From Pelomonas margarita (GTDB lineage Bacteria; Pseudomonadota; Gammaproteobacteria; Burkholderiales; Burkholderiaceae_C), in contig NZ_JBIGHW010000005.1 in NCBI RefSeq assembly GCF_043555875.1, positions 186,001 to 250,000 of the forward strand: a stretch of DNA of 64,000 nucleotides, read 5' to 3'. The position numbers and the translations under genes were made by a program. The notes beneath the pieces are model-generated. The model ran no database searches. It was not told the DNA's origin and worked only from the letters and a program-made list of their open reading frames with translations. Below, one piece after another: positions 17,197 to 27,144 of this stretch; within the stretch, counting starts at the first letter, position 1; every line of letters begins with the position of its first letter.

Positions 17197-19989
17197 ATGA
17201 CAACCCTTGAACACGACTTTCAGCCTGGCAACCTGGTTCGCGCACGTGGCCGCGAATGGGTGGTGCAGACCGACTCGCACCGCGACTGGCTGCGCTTGCG
17301 CCCTCTGGGCGGCGCCGAAGACGAAACGATCGCCCTGATCCCCGAGTTGGAACTGGCACCGGTTGAACACGCCACTTTTGACCTGCCGGATCCCGCCCTC
17401 GCGGGCAACCATGCAGCGGCCGTCCTGCTACGCGATGCTTTGCGCCTCACTCTGCGCGCCGGTGCTGGCCCGTTCCGGTCGTTTGGCAACATCGCGGTGG
17501 AGCCACGTGGCTACCAACTGGTGCCCCTGCTAATGGCCCTGCGCCTGTCCACAGTTCGCCTGTTGATTGCCGACGACGTGGGCATCGGCAAAACCATTGA
17601 AGCAGGGCTGATTGCCCGCGAGTTGATGGACCGTGGCGAAATTGCCCGTCTCGCCGTGCTGTGCCCACCCCACTTGGTCGAGCAATGGCAGTCCGAGCTC
17701 GAAACCCGGTTCAACCTCCATGCCGTCGCGCTCACGGCATCGTCGGCCGCTCGGGTCGAGCGCGAACTACCCCACGGCGTGGCTCTGTTCGATCACCACC
17801 CCGTGGTGGTGGTGAGCCTGGACTACATCAAGAGCGAACGCAACCGCGAGCAGTTCATCGCCACGGCGCCCGAATGCATCATCGTGGACGAGGCCCACAC
17901 CTGCGCCAGCAGCGGCGCCGGCAAGCAACTTCGCTTTGAGCTGTTGCAGCGGCTGGGAAGGAACGAGCACAGGCATCTGATCCTACTCACCGCGACACCA
18001 CACTCCGGCGACGAAGTCGCCTTCTACAACCTGCTGTCGTTGCTGGATCAGCGCTTCCTGGCGCTGCAAGGCCGCATGTCAGCCAGCGATCCGCTGCGCC
18101 AGGAACTGGCCCGCCACTTCGTACAACGCCGCCGCAAGGACATCACCGAGTGGCAGGCCGAAACAGAAGACGGGCGCGGCTTTGCCCGGCGCATGAAGAC
18201 CGAGCTGACTTACCAGCTCAGTGGCGACTGGGGCAACTTCTTCGACGCCGTGCAAGACTACTGCCGCGAACTGGCAGAGGCTGCCGAACGCGAAGGGGTG
18301 GCCGGAGGCTCCGGACTGATGTGGTACGCCACGCTCGCCTTGCTGCGTTGCGTGGCGTCCTCTCCTGCCGCAGCGGTCAAAGCGTTGACCACTCGTCTTG
18401 AAGGCACCCAGTCCGAAGAAGACCTGCTGACCGACGAGCGATTGCACGATGGCGCGGCCGATGACCTGTCGGCCAGCGACCTGGAGCCTCCTGCTCAGGT
18501 GCAAGACGCGTCCCGCCTGCAAGACCTCATCGCCACGGCCCAGCGCCTTTCCGGCCAATCCGGCGACCCCAAGCTGGCTGCATTGATTCAGCATGTCGGC
18601 CAACTGCTCAAAGATGGCTACCACCCGGTGGTGTTCTGCCGCTACATCGCCACCGCACACTACGTGGCGGACCACCTCAAGACGAAATTTCCCCAGGCCA
18701 CCATCGAAGCCATCACAGGCGAATTCACGCCCGAAGAGCGGCGTGAGCGTGTGGAGGACATGGGCGAAGCCGACAGCCGCATCCTGGTGGCGACCGATTG
18801 CCTGTCAGAAGGCATCAACCTGCAGCACCTGTTCACCGCAGTCGTCCACTACGACCTGGCCTGGAACCCCACGCGCCACGAACAACGCGAAGGCCGGGTA
18901 GACCGCTTTGGCCAGCAAGCGCCTGAAGTGCGCTGCACCATGCTCTATGGGCAAGACAACCCGATCGACGGCTTTGTACTGAAGGTCATCTTGCGCAAGG
19001 GCGAGGCGATCCAGAAGGAGCTGGGCGTGATGGTCCCTCTGCCTGAAGACGATGCCCGCATCAACCAGGCCTTGGTCAAGGCCGCGCTGATGCGCCGCGA
19101 GCACAGGGCACCGGCCATCATGCTGCAAGAGTCCTTCGACTTTGGCGAGCCGGAGCGGCTGCTCGCACCTTTGCAGGCTCAGTGGCAAGACGCACTGGAA
19201 AAGGCCAAGGCCAACCGCACCGTGTTTGCGCAGCGCCGCATTCGCCCCGACGAGGTACTGCCCGAGTGGCACAAACAGCAGCAGGCCCTGGGTGCCCAAG
19301 CCGATGTGAAGCGCTTTCTGCAAAGCGCCTGCGTACGCCTGGGCTCACCACTGGACAACACGCGCCGCGCCAACCAGGTGCGCTTCACCCCTCAACATCT
19401 GCCCGAGGCCTTGCGACTGCGCCTGGCCGATGAAGGGCTGGACGCAGCTCAGCTGATCGATTTCGACGAGCTGCACCGCAGCCACCCTCTCGTGGGCCTG
19501 CTGGCTCAACACCTGCTGGAAGACGCGCTGGGCAACACCCAGCCCGTAGCAGCCCGCTGTGCGGCCACGCTGACCAACGACGTGGAAGTGGCCACCACCC
19601 TATACCTGCTGCGCGTGCGTCATCAACTCAGCTACGTGCGCCGCCGCGAACCCTTCCAGATGATGGCCGAAGAGTCCGTGGCCTTGGCCGTACGCGGCCG
19701 GGCAAACCCAGAGTGGCTGGCCGATGACCAAGCAGCCCGCCTCATCGAATGCACCCCCAGTGGCAACCTGCTGCCTGAGGCCGTGCAGCGCGAGGTGCGC
19801 CAAGCCCTCGAATTCCTGGCCGCCCACCCTCAGCAGTTGCAATCCCTGGCACAGCAACGTGCTGATGCCCTTCTGGACGACCACAAGCGCGTGCGTGAAG
19901 CCGCTCGAGACGTGGGCCAATACAACGTCAAGCCCTGCCTGCCGGTGGATGTGATGGGCGTGTATGTGCTCCTTCCCGATTCGCTGTAA
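17197..19989 (+). CDS. SNF2-type helicase, DrmD-like
   Basis: The 930-residue protein is a SNF2/RapA-like translocase. Walker A is ADDVGIGKTIEAGL (about 125-138), DEAH is in IIVDEAHTCA (about 227-236), TATPHSGD is motif III, and the C-terminal RecA lobe holds ATDCLSEGINLQ and REGRVDRFGQ (532-575). Length and motif wording resemble DrmD, the SNF2-like helicase of class 1 DISARM. It starts 18 bp after the giant helicase and ends 18 bp before the methyltransferase. In DISARM the equivalent protein is thought to act with the adenine methylase and DrmA/DrmB against unmethylated incoming DNA; the same role is inferred here. The DrmD label rests on recall, not on a profile search. Confidence 0.85.
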   Translation: MTTLEHDFQPGNLVRARGREWVVQTDSHRDWLRLRPLGGAEDETIALIPELELAPVEHATFDLPDPALAGNHAAAVLLRDALRLTLRAGAGPFRSFGNIAVEPRGYQLVPLLMALRLSTVRLLIADDVGIGKTIEAGLIARELMDRGEIARLAVLCPPHLVEQWQSELETRFNLHAVALTASSAARVERELPHGVALFDHHPVVVVSLDYIKSERNREQFIATAPECIIVDEAHTCASSGAGKQLRFELLQRLGRNEHRHLILLTATPHSGDEVAFYNLLSLLDQRFLALQGRMSASDPLRQELARHFVQRRRKDITEWQAETEDGRGFARRMKTELTYQLSGDWGNFFDAVQDYCRELAEAAEREGVAGGSGLMWYATLALLRCVASSPAAAVKALTTRLEGTQSEEDLLTDERLHDGAADDLSASDLEPPAQVQDASRLQDLIATAQRLSGQSGDPKLAALIQHVGQLLKDGYHPVVFCRYIATAHYVADHLKTKFPQATIEAITGEFTPEERRERVEDMGEADSRILVATDCLSEGINLQHLFTAVVHYDLAWNPTRHEQREGRVDRFGQQAPEVRCTMLYGQDNPIDGFVLKVILRKGEAIQKELGVMVPLPEDDARINQALVKAALMRREHRAPAIMLQESFDFGEPERLLAPLQAQWQDALEKAKANRTVFAQRRIRPDEVLPEWHKQQQALGAQADVKRFLQSACVRLGSPLDNTRRANQVRFTPQHLPEALRLRLADEGLDAAQLIDFDELHRSHPLVGLLAQHLLEDALGNTQPVAARCAATLTNDVEVATTLYLLRVRHQLSYVRRREPFQMMAEESVALAVRGRANPEWLADDQAARLIECTPSGNLLPEAVQREVRQALEFLAAHPQQLQSLAQQRADALLDDHKRVREAARDVGQYNVKPCLPVDVMGVYVLLPDSL

Positions 19990-20007
19990 GCCTGAGCCAA
20001 GAAAAAC

Positions 20008-23000
20008 ATGAAACGCATACGCAACAGCAAGCACCAGGCCACGCTCAACCTACCCACCATTCAACTGGAAGGCAGCCTGTTCCTGCCCGACCAGTTGGAG
20101 AAGGCCGCGCAAGGCCGCGCCCAAGGTCAAACCGAGGTGGACTACGGTGTGCCCAAGGGCGTCAAGCTCAAAGACGAGTACAGCCGCGCCTTCCAGATTG
20201 CCTGCGCGCAGTGGCAACACTTCGCCGCCCAGCTGGACCGTGCCGACGTAGATGCCCACCGGCTAACCATTGGTTTTGTGAGCGAACTGCTCCGCGACGC
20301 CTTGGGCTACACCCCAGTACAGCCCACCACTTCGGTGCAAGTGGCCGCCATGGCCTACCCCGTCAACGTGATGGCAGGCCGCATGGCTGTGTTGGTAGCC
20401 CCGCACAACCTGGCGCTGGACGATGCCGACCCACGTTTCGCAGTGGCGGGCAGTGGTAACCGCAAGAAGTCCGCCTTCCAGGCCATGCAAGAGCTGCTCA
20501 ACGCCAGCCCTGAGCACACCTGGGGCATCGTCAGCAACGGCAAGCAACTCCGTCTGTTGCGCGATGCGGCCTCGCTCACCCGACCCACCTACTTGGAATT
20601 CGACCTGGCCGATCTGCTGGGCGGCCAGCGTTATGCCGAGTTCGCCAACGTGTGGCGCCTGCTGCACGGCAGCCGTGCACCGCACTCTGGTGGTGCCGCT
20701 TGCGTCTGGGAGCAATGGCGCGAAGCAGGCAAAGCCGAGGGCACGCGTGTACGCGACGGTCTGCGCAACGGCGTCGAGAAAGCCCTGCTCACGTTTGGCG
20801 AAGGCTTCCTGCAGCACCCCACCAACGATGCACTGCGCGCCGCACTGCACGACGGCAGCCTGAGTAAGGACGCCTACTTCCAGCAACTGCTGCGCCTCAT
20901 TTACCGGCTGATCTTTGTCTTCACCGTGGAAGAACGCGGTGTGTTGCATCCGGTTGATGACAGCGCCGAGGCATTGGCTGCCCGCAAGGCCTATGCCGCA
21001 GGCTATGCACTGGGCCGTTTGCGTGAGCTGTGCCTGAAACGCCGTGCCCGCAACCGGCATGACGACCACTGGCAGGCCATCCGCATCGTCTGGCGCGGCT
21101 TGGCGCACGGCCAAGCACGGCTGGCTCTGCCCGCTCTGGGCGGCCTGTTCGCGGAAGATCAATGTCCGCAGCTGGACGCCGCGAACCTGCACAACACCCA
21201 CATGCTCGCCGCGCTGCAACACCTGCGCTGGGCCGTCATCACTCAGGGCAAGGCCAGCAGTCTCACCCCGGTTGACTATCGCAACATGGGGCCAGAAGAG
21301 CTGGGCAGCGTGTACGAAAGCCTGCTGGAACTGGTACCCACCATCGATCTGCCTGCGCGCCGTTTCGGCTTTGTCGGCATCACCGAAGAAGGCAGCACCG
21401 CTGGCAACGCCCGCAAAACCTCGGGCAGCTACTACACGCCCGACAGCCTGGTGCAGGAGCTGATCAAAAGCGCGCTGGACCCTGTCATCGAACAACGCCT
21501 ACAGGCGCGCACCGACAACCCCACCGAGGCTCTGCTATCCATCCGCGTGATGGACCCCGCCTGCGGTAGCGGCCACTTTTTGCTGGCAGCAGCCCGCCGG
21601 CTGGCAGAGAAGCTGGCAGAACTGCGCAGCGTTGAGAGTGGGCAGGAGGGTGCCGTGCGCCCGCAAGACTACCGCCACGCTTTGCGTGAGGTGGTGGCCC
21701 GCTGCATTTTTGGGGTCGACCGAAATCCCATGGCCATAGAACTGGCCCGCACCGCTCTATGGCTGGAGGGCTTTGAAGAAGGCCGCCCCCTGGGCTTTCT
21801 GGACCACCACCTTCAAGTAGGCGACGCGCTGCTGGGCCTAACCGACCTGAAGGCGCTGGAACTCGGCATCGCCAAAGACGCCTTCAAGCCCCTGAGTGGC
21901 GACAACAAGGACGTCTGCAAGCAACTCGCCAAGACCAACGCCGCTGCACTGAAAGACTTGGACAGAAAACGCGACGCCCACGTCTTTGGTCAAATGGATG
22001 TGGCAAGCCAGAGCGGCAGCGGCCTGACAGAGTTGCGAGCACTCGAATCCCAGCCCGAAGACAGCACCGTTCAGATAGCGGCCAAGGCTGAAGCCTATGG
22101 TGCTTACCTACGGCAGGCCCGAGCTGGCCGCCTGGCCCAAGCCGCCAATCTTCTGCTGGGCGCCTACCTGTTGCCCAAGCGCGCGGACACCGCCAGCCAC
22201 GTTCCCACCACCGCCACGCTCTACCTGACGCTGCAAGGTGTACCGCTTCCTGCTGACCAAGAGGGCACCCTGGCCGCTGCACAACTTGCATGCGATGAAG
22301 CCCGCGTGCTGCACTGGCCGCTGGCTTTTCCTCAAGTGTTTGCTCAGGGTGGATTTGACTGCGTGCTGGGTAATCCGCCGTGGGAAGTCTCTCAATTGGG
22401 TGGAGAAGAATTCTTTGCAACCCGTGCCCCGCACATTGCTGACTTGGTCGGCGACAAGCGCAAGCAAGCCATCGCGTCACTGGCAGTGGCTGACCCTCGT
22501 CTGTGGCAGGCATACGTAGTGGAAAGCCAGCGCATCGCTGCCGCAAACACCTTCTTCCGAGAATCTGGGCGCTACCCACTAACAGCCTTCGGAAAACTCA
22601 ATACTTACGCCCTATTTGCCGAAAGCATCAACCAGATCACGCAGGCCAGCGGGCGATCTGGCTTCATTGTGCCCACTGGCATTGCCACAGATGACAGCAC
22701 CAAGGCCTATTTCGCCGATCTCACACAGAGCGGCCGGCTGGTTAGTCTGTACGACATGGAGAACCGCGAGGGGGTGTTTCCCTCCGTCCATCGTAGCTAC
22801 AAATTTTGCCTGCTCACGCTTGGCTCTGTGCCGAGAGCCGAGTTCGTTTGCTTTGCCGCGCAGGTGGATCAGTTGGCCGATCCACTCCGCCGGTTCAACC
22901 TCACGCCGGATGAGTTCCGTCTCATCAACCCAAATACTCTCACTTGCCCGGTGTTCCGCAGTGGGCGCGATGCAGAGCTGACCAAGAAGCTATACCGCGC

Positions 23001-24381
23001 CGCTCCCGTGCTCATCAATGAGAACCGTCCTGACGGAAACCCTTGGGACGTCAGTTTCTCGCAGGGCTTGTTCAATATGACGAGTGACAGTCCGTTTCCC
23101 GAAGCGTCGGGGGCGGGTCTGGTACCACTATACGAAGCCAAGCTTATCCACCAGTTTGACCATCGCTGGGCCACCTATACGCCAGACGGCAGCAGCCGCG
23201 ACTTGACTGACGCCGAAAAAGCAGACGCGAACTGCGCCGTCATCCCGCGCTACTGGGTGAGTCAAGTCGAGGTAGAGAGGCGGCTGAAAGACAAGGATTG
23301 GGCACGTGGGTGGCTTATGGGTTGGCGTGACATCTGTAGGGCCACGGATGAACGCACCGTAATTGCCAGCGTGGCGCCAAAGATGGGAATCGGGCACACC
23401 ATGCCATTGATCCTGACATTGAAGTCGCCGCAGCTTGCGGCGGCACTGCTGGGTAACCTTTGCTCATTGGTTTTGGACTACTGCGCCCGGGTCAAAGTAG
23501 GTGGCACGCATCTCACCTATTCGTATCTCAAGCAGTTTCCTGTCCTAGCGCCAGATCAATACACCGACGAAGACCTCGCCTTCATCGTCCCGCGGGTGCT
23601 GGAGCTCACATTCACAGCCCACGACCTGCAACCTTGGGCGAAAGACCTAGGATTTGACGGCCCGCCCTTCACCTTCAACTCGCAGCGCCGTGCTGAGATT
23701 CGCGCAGAACTTGATGCCTATTACGCTCATTTGTACGGTCTGACCCGCGAAGAGCTGCGCTACATCCTCGACCCAGCAGATGTTATGGGCTCGGACTACC
23801 CCAGCGAAACCTTCCGTGTGCTCAAGAACAAGGAGCGCATTCCTGGTACGAACCAATACCGCACTCAGCAGTTGGTGCTGGCCGCATGGGATATGTTGGA
23901 AGTTCGACAGCCGATCACGACGCCGGCACCCAAGCCAGTCCGCCGCGGGGCACCGTTGCCGATCTACGCAGAAGGCGGTACTCCGGCTTCCGCCGCAGAA
24001 GATTGGCTGGCGGGGCTGATAGTCGATGTGCTTCAACAAGCCGGACCATGTGATGACAATCAACTTCGGCGACTTCTCGGCGCCCGTCTCCCAGATGAAA
24101 CTCCGGATGCCGAGGTTCTGCATGCTTGGCTGGCACCCGTGAATACAGAACGCTGGGGTCACATTTGCAGTTGGCTTCGAGCTCTGTTGGGTGTTCCAGC
24201 AACAGCGCCCCTGTCAATCCGTAATGCTCAAGCGCAAGCAGAAGTCCTGGGCGACCATCGCACCGAGGCGCTCGCTCGCGCTTTGATAGCGGCTCGTCGC
24301 CAACAAGAAGCCGCGCTGGCAGAAGCTCTGGCAGGTTCCACATCAGAAGTTCGACCCGACGAAATACGCAAACAGGGATAA
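20008..24381 (+). CDS. Large N6-adenine DNA methyltransferase, Eco57I/DrmMI-like
   Basis: This 1457-residue protein has the gamma-class N6-adenine methyltransferase core. SAM-binding motif I is DPACGSGHFLLAA (about 515), motif II-like is FGVDRNPMAIELARTALW (about 570), and catalytic motif IV is VLGNPPWEVS (about 787). A long N-terminal region (residues 1-480) precedes the core and resembles the N-terminus of Eco57I-class enzymes. A target-recognition region follows, and the C-terminus (1280-1457) is of unknown fold. No PD-(D/E)xK nuclease motif was seen, so it is probably modification-only, as in DISARM DrmMI. It should mark host DNA for protection; the recognition sequence cannot be read from the gene. 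It is followed after 6 bp by the ATPase gene. Confidence 0.87.
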   Translation: MKRIRNSKHQATLNLPTIQLEGSLFLPDQLEKAAQGRAQGQTEVDYGVPKGVKLKDEYSRAFQIACAQWQHFAAQLDRADVDAHRLTIGFVSELLRDALGYTPVQPTTSVQVAAMAYPVNVMAGRMAVLVAPHNLALDDADPRFAVAGSGNRKKSAFQAMQELLNASPEHTWGIVSNGKQLRLLRDAASLTRPTYLEFDLADLLGGQRYAEFANVWRLLHGSRAPHSGGAACVWEQWREAGKAEGTRVRDGLRNGVEKALLTFGEGFLQHPTNDALRAALHDGSLSKDAYFQQLLRLIYRLIFVFTVEERGVLHPVDDSAEALAARKAYAAGYALGRLRELCLKRRARNRHDDHWQAIRIVWRGLAHGQARLALPALGGLFAEDQCPQLDAANLHNTHMLAALQHLRWAVITQGKASSLTPVDYRNMGPEELGSVYESLLELVPTIDLPARRFGFVGITEEGSTAGNARKTSGSYYTPDSLVQELIKSALDPVIEQRLQARTDNPTEALLSIRVMDPACGSGHFLLAAARRLAEKLAELRSVESGQEGAVRPQDYRHALREVVARCIFGVDRNPMAIELARTALWLEGFEEGRPLGFLDHHLQVGDALLGLTDLKALELGIAKDAFKPLSGDNKDVCKQLAKTNAAALKDLDRKRDAHVFGQMDVASQSGSGLTELRALESQPEDSTVQIAAKAEAYGAYLRQARAGRLAQAANLLLGAYLLPKRADTASHVPTTATLYLTLQGVPLPADQEGTLAAAQLACDEARVLHWPLAFPQVFAQGGFDCVLGNPPWEVSQLGGEEFFATRAPHIADLVGDKRKQAIASLAVADPRLWQAYVVESQRIAAANTFFRESGRYPLTAFGKLNTYALFAESINQITQASGRSGFIVPTGIATDDSTKAYFADLTQSGRLVSLYDMENREGVFPSVHRSYKFCLLTLGSVPRAEFVCFAAQVDQLADPLRRFNLTPDEFRLINPNTLTCPVFRSGRDAELTKKLYRAAPVLINENRPDGNPWDVSFSQGLFNMTSDSPFPEASGAGLVPLYEAKLIHQFDHRWATYTPDGSSRDLTDAEKADANCAVIPRYWVSQVEVERRLKDKDWARGWLMGWRDICRATDERTVIASVAPKMGIGHTMPLILTLKSPQLAAALLGNLCSLVLDYCARVKVGGTHLTYSYLKQFPVLAPDQYTDEDLAFIVPRVLELTFTAHDLQPWAKDLGFDGPPFTFNSQRRAEIRAELDAYYAHLYGLTREELRYILDPADVMGSDYPSETFRVLKNKERIPGTNQYRTQQLVLAAWDMLEVRQPITTPAPKPVRRGAPLPIYAEGGTPASAAEDWLAGLIVDVLQQAGPCDDNQLRRLLGARLPDETPDAEVLHAWLAPVNTERWGHICSWLRALLGVPATAPLSIRNAQAQAEVLGDHRTEALARALIAARRQQEAALAEALAGSTSEVRPDEIRKQG

Positions 24382-24387
24382 AGACCT

Positions 24388-26331
24388 ATGGATGACGCAG
24401 CCACTCCACCCATTGACCATGCCAGACCACGCCTGTGGGTGGAAACACTGTGGCTGCTGGATTCGCTGACGACTAAGGAGCCCTTACGCGAGATTCCCTT
24501 GCGGCGTGGACTCAACCTGGTCGTTTCGCCGCCTGGCAAGGGCAGCGCCGGCCACGGGGTCGGCAAAACGGCCTTCTGTCAGTTGTTGCGCTTCGTGCTG
24601 GACGACCCCCTCTGGTCCGATGGCTCAACCCTTCGCGACGAACTGCTGCACAGCCGCGAGCTGAAAGAAGGGGCGGTGGCTGCCCGCGTGCACGTCGGCG
24701 GCGAGGTGTGGACAATTCTGAAACCCTGGCTGCATCAAAAGCAATACCGCGCATCCCGCACGGCCGACTGGCGACAATTGGCTGCCAACGAGGTCGAAAA
24801 CGAGTTCAGCGCCTACCAAGCTGCGCTCCGGCAGCATCTGGTGGAAATACTGCCTGTACAAAAACTGCCGGGGTCCGAGCAGCCCATCGAATGGCACCAG
24901 ATTCTGGCCTGGTGTTCGCGTGACCAGAACGCCCGTTATCAAAACTACTACCAGTGGCGGTCGGATGGCGTCAGATTCAGCCTGCCTGCCAAGTCACCCG
25001 CCGCACTGATGCAGATCGTACTGGGCCTGATGCACGATGCCGCGACATTGCAGGAGTTGGACGGCACAGCCAAGACGCTGGAGGAACAAAAAGCCAATCT
25101 GCAAGACCTGCGAGAGGAACCTGCACGCTTGCTCAAGCACGTGCGCCGCCAATTGACACGCCGCCTCAACGCGTCTGCCACCACGCCGTTCCGCCAGGAT
25201 GGCTTGCTCGAACTCCCCAACCTGATCGGGCTCGCCAAGCAGCGGCAAGGCGCGTATCAGCAAGAACTGCGCGACATTGAAGCCGAACGGCAAGAGCTCA
25301 CGGCAACGCGTCAAACTTGGCTGGAAACACGTGCGCCTCTGAAAAGCAGCATGGATCTTCTGACCAACGAAATCCAGCAGATAGAGGCACTGATTGCGGG
25401 CGACATGCAACGCGTAACGGAACTGCAGAACGAGGCCGCGTCATTGCAGCAACAGTTGCCGACACGTTGCGATGCCGGGAACCTGTTGCGCAGGGACTGC
25501 AGCTACGTGATCAATCGAATCGAGCAGACCCAGCTTGATCGAAGCCAGCGCATCACAGGGCATCAACGATCCAAGCAGGCTCTCGAGAATGACATGCTGC
25601 CTCTGCGCCGCAGGCTTCAAGAACTGAAAGCCGAGGTTGCCCCAATGGATTTACAACTGGCCGACATCGACCAAAAAAGCACTGCCCTAAGCACGAGGCA
25701 GGCGCAATCCTTGTCTGCAGTCCAGTTGCTTGACGACGCCCTCGAAGACTACGAGCACTACGACGGCATCGCGACCGGAAAGTCTTCGTCAGCCGATATC
25801 GTATCGGTGGAGCGGCAACTTGAATCGGCTCAACGTCGCCATGACCAGCTTCAAATCCAGCTTGACAAGGAACGGGCCGCGTTGAAGGGGCGACATCAGG
25901 TCATCAGCAGTGCCATGCACGCCGTTGCCAAGGCCCTTCCCTCATTTCATTGGGGCGTGCTGAGTGACGACGACAAGAGCCGCAGCCGCCCCTTCCAGAT
26001 GGGGCCGATGCACTCCACAACCTTCAAGGTTCTCGAAATCCTGGCCGGAGATATCGCCTGCCTGCTCGACAGCAGCAAGGCACAAAGCTATCACCCGGGG
26101 TTCCTGTTGCATGACTCGCCCCGGGAGGCCGAAATGAGTGAATCCATGCTGTGGGCGCTGCTGGGCCATGTGGCATCGGCTGGAAATGATTCATTTCAGT
26201 ACATCGTCACCACGTCGACAGAACCTGTCGAGGCGTTCCGCCCGCATGTACGCCTCAGGCTCTCCGCAGACAGCGACGGCGGGTTCCTTCTGCGTCATCG
26301 TGTGGGCGTGGGGCAGATGCCTTTGACCTGA
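24388..26331 (+). CDS. SMC/Rad50-like coiled-coil ATPase (DUF2326/DUF3732-like)
   Basis: The 647-residue protein has an N-terminal P-loop GHGVGKTAF (about 55-63) inside a Rad50-like entry strand (RRGLNLVVSPPGKG). Long heptad-rich stretches follow at roughly 225-330 and 335-500, with a possible hinge in between containing RCDAGNLLRRDC. The C-terminal lobe has PGFLLHDSPREAEMSE (about 568-583), in the position of Walker B plus D-loop. Proteins of this build form ABC-type head domains that load on DNA and often work with a nuclease. It is placed between the methyltransferase (6 bp) and an HNH nuclease (11 bp). No known DISARM or Druantia type that I recall has this subunit. The exact family is uncertain. 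Confidence 0.75.
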   Translation: MDDAATPPIDHARPRLWVETLWLLDSLTTKEPLREIPLRRGLNLVVSPPGKGSAGHGVGKTAFCQLLRFVLDDPLWSDGSTLRDELLHSRELKEGAVAARVHVGGEVWTILKPWLHQKQYRASRTADWRQLAANEVENEFSAYQAALRQHLVEILPVQKLPGSEQPIEWHQILAWCSRDQNARYQNYYQWRSDGVRFSLPAKSPAALMQIVLGLMHDAATLQELDGTAKTLEEQKANLQDLREEPARLLKHVRRQLTRRLNASATTPFRQDGLLELPNLIGLAKQRQGAYQQELRDIEAERQELTATRQTWLETRAPLKSSMDLLTNEIQQIEALIAGDMQRVTELQNEAASLQQQLPTRCDAGNLLRRDCSYVINRIEQTQLDRSQRITGHQRSKQALENDMLPLRRRLQELKAEVAPMDLQLADIDQKSTALSTRQAQSLSAVQLLDDALEDYEHYDGIATGKSSSADIVSVERQLESAQRRHDQLQIQLDKERAALKGRHQVISSAMHAVAKALPSFHWGVLSDDDKSRSRPFQMGPMHSTTFKVLEILAGDIACLLDSSKAQSYHPGFLLHDSPREAEMSESMLWALLGHVASAGNDSFQYIVTTSTEPVEAFRPHVRLRLSADSDGGFLLRHRVGVGQMPLT

Positions 26332-26342
26332 GACCACGACGC

Positions 26343-27140
26343 ATGAGATCGCTCCAACAATGCCTACCGATGAACCTGCTGCAACGCTCATTGATTGAAA
26401 AAGCGGGTCACGATCATGGCTTCGAGCATGTAGTCGCCAGCGAGCCGGATGGTGTACTGCTGGCTTCAGCACGGCACGCCGCAACCGCGCAGGTAGTTGT
26501 CCAGCCCACAGGCGGTTACCTGCTGCGCTTGCGCGCCGAAACGCCAGCCCTGCTACCCGAGATGCGCCGCTCATTTCCCCAGCAGCGTCAAACCGATGGC
26601 TTTTCTGCCGACACGGTAGCGAGCTTGGCGACTTTGCTTCGCCGCGCCGCTGGTTTGGCGCGTGCCCTGCCCAGCCAAGCTGCCAACGACTATGAGGCGA
26701 CAGTGGCCGGCCAGTTGGCTCAACTGCCACCGAACCTTGGCGGGACAGAGGTGGAACGACTGGTCCGTCAGAGAGTAGGACAGCAGAAGTTCCGGGAGGC
26801 CATGCTTGACTACTGGGGCGGCGCCTGCGCTGTGACAGCCGTGGCACTGCCCGAAGTGCTTCGCGCCAGCCATGCAAAACCATGGGCGGAGTGCGCCAGC
26901 GATGCGGAGCGACTGGACGTGTTTAACGGCTTCTTGCTGGTGGCCAATCTGGATGCGCTGTTCGACCGGTTTCTGATCAGCTTTGACGATGACGGTGGAC
27001 TTTTGATATCGCCAACATTGACGGATGAGATCCGGAGTCGCCTGGGGCTACATCCCGGCCTGGCGCTGCGCTGGCTCAGCGATGCACATCGCGTGTACTT
27101 GGCTTGGCACCGATTGCGGTTGAACGCAGGGTTCGCCTGA
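26343..27140 (+). CDS. HNH endonuclease (HNH_2-like), last gene of defence operon
   Basis: The 265-residue protein has an HNH_2-type domain in its C-terminal half. FREAMLDYWGGACAVTA is followed by RASHAKPWAECASDAERLD and NGFLLVANLDALFDRFLISF, the usual wording of restriction-associated HNH_2 proteins (about residues 148-215). The N-terminal half is unassigned and may recognise DNA or a partner. It starts 11 bp after the ATPase gene, so it is almost surely in the same transcript. It is the only recognisable nuclease in the operon and takes the position held by the PLD nuclease DrmC in DISARM. It ends 4 bp from the convergent relaxase gene. Confidence 0.85.
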   Translation: MRSLQQCLPMNLLQRSLIEKAGHDHGFEHVVASEPDGVLLASARHAATAQVVVQPTGGYLLRLRAETPALLPEMRRSFPQQRQTDGFSADTVASLATLLRRAAGLARALPSQAANDYEATVAGQLAQLPPNLGGTEVERLVRQRVGQQKFREAMLDYWGGACAVTAVALPEVLRASHAKPWAECASDAERLDVFNGFLLVANLDALFDRFLISFDDDGGLLISPTLTDEIRSRLGLHPGLALRWLSDAHRVYLAWHRLRLNAGFA

Positions 27141-27144
27141 ACAA

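Noticed and set aside
20008..24381. Type IIG restriction-modification enzyme in one chain
   Set aside because: The methyltransferase motifs are clear, but I saw no PD-(D/E)xK or other nuclease motif in the N-terminal region, and the gene is embedded in a helicase operon.
11875..27140. Plain class 1 DISARM
   Set aside because: The SNF2 helicase and methylase fit, but separate drmA, drmB and the PLD nuclease drmC are absent and two other genes are present.
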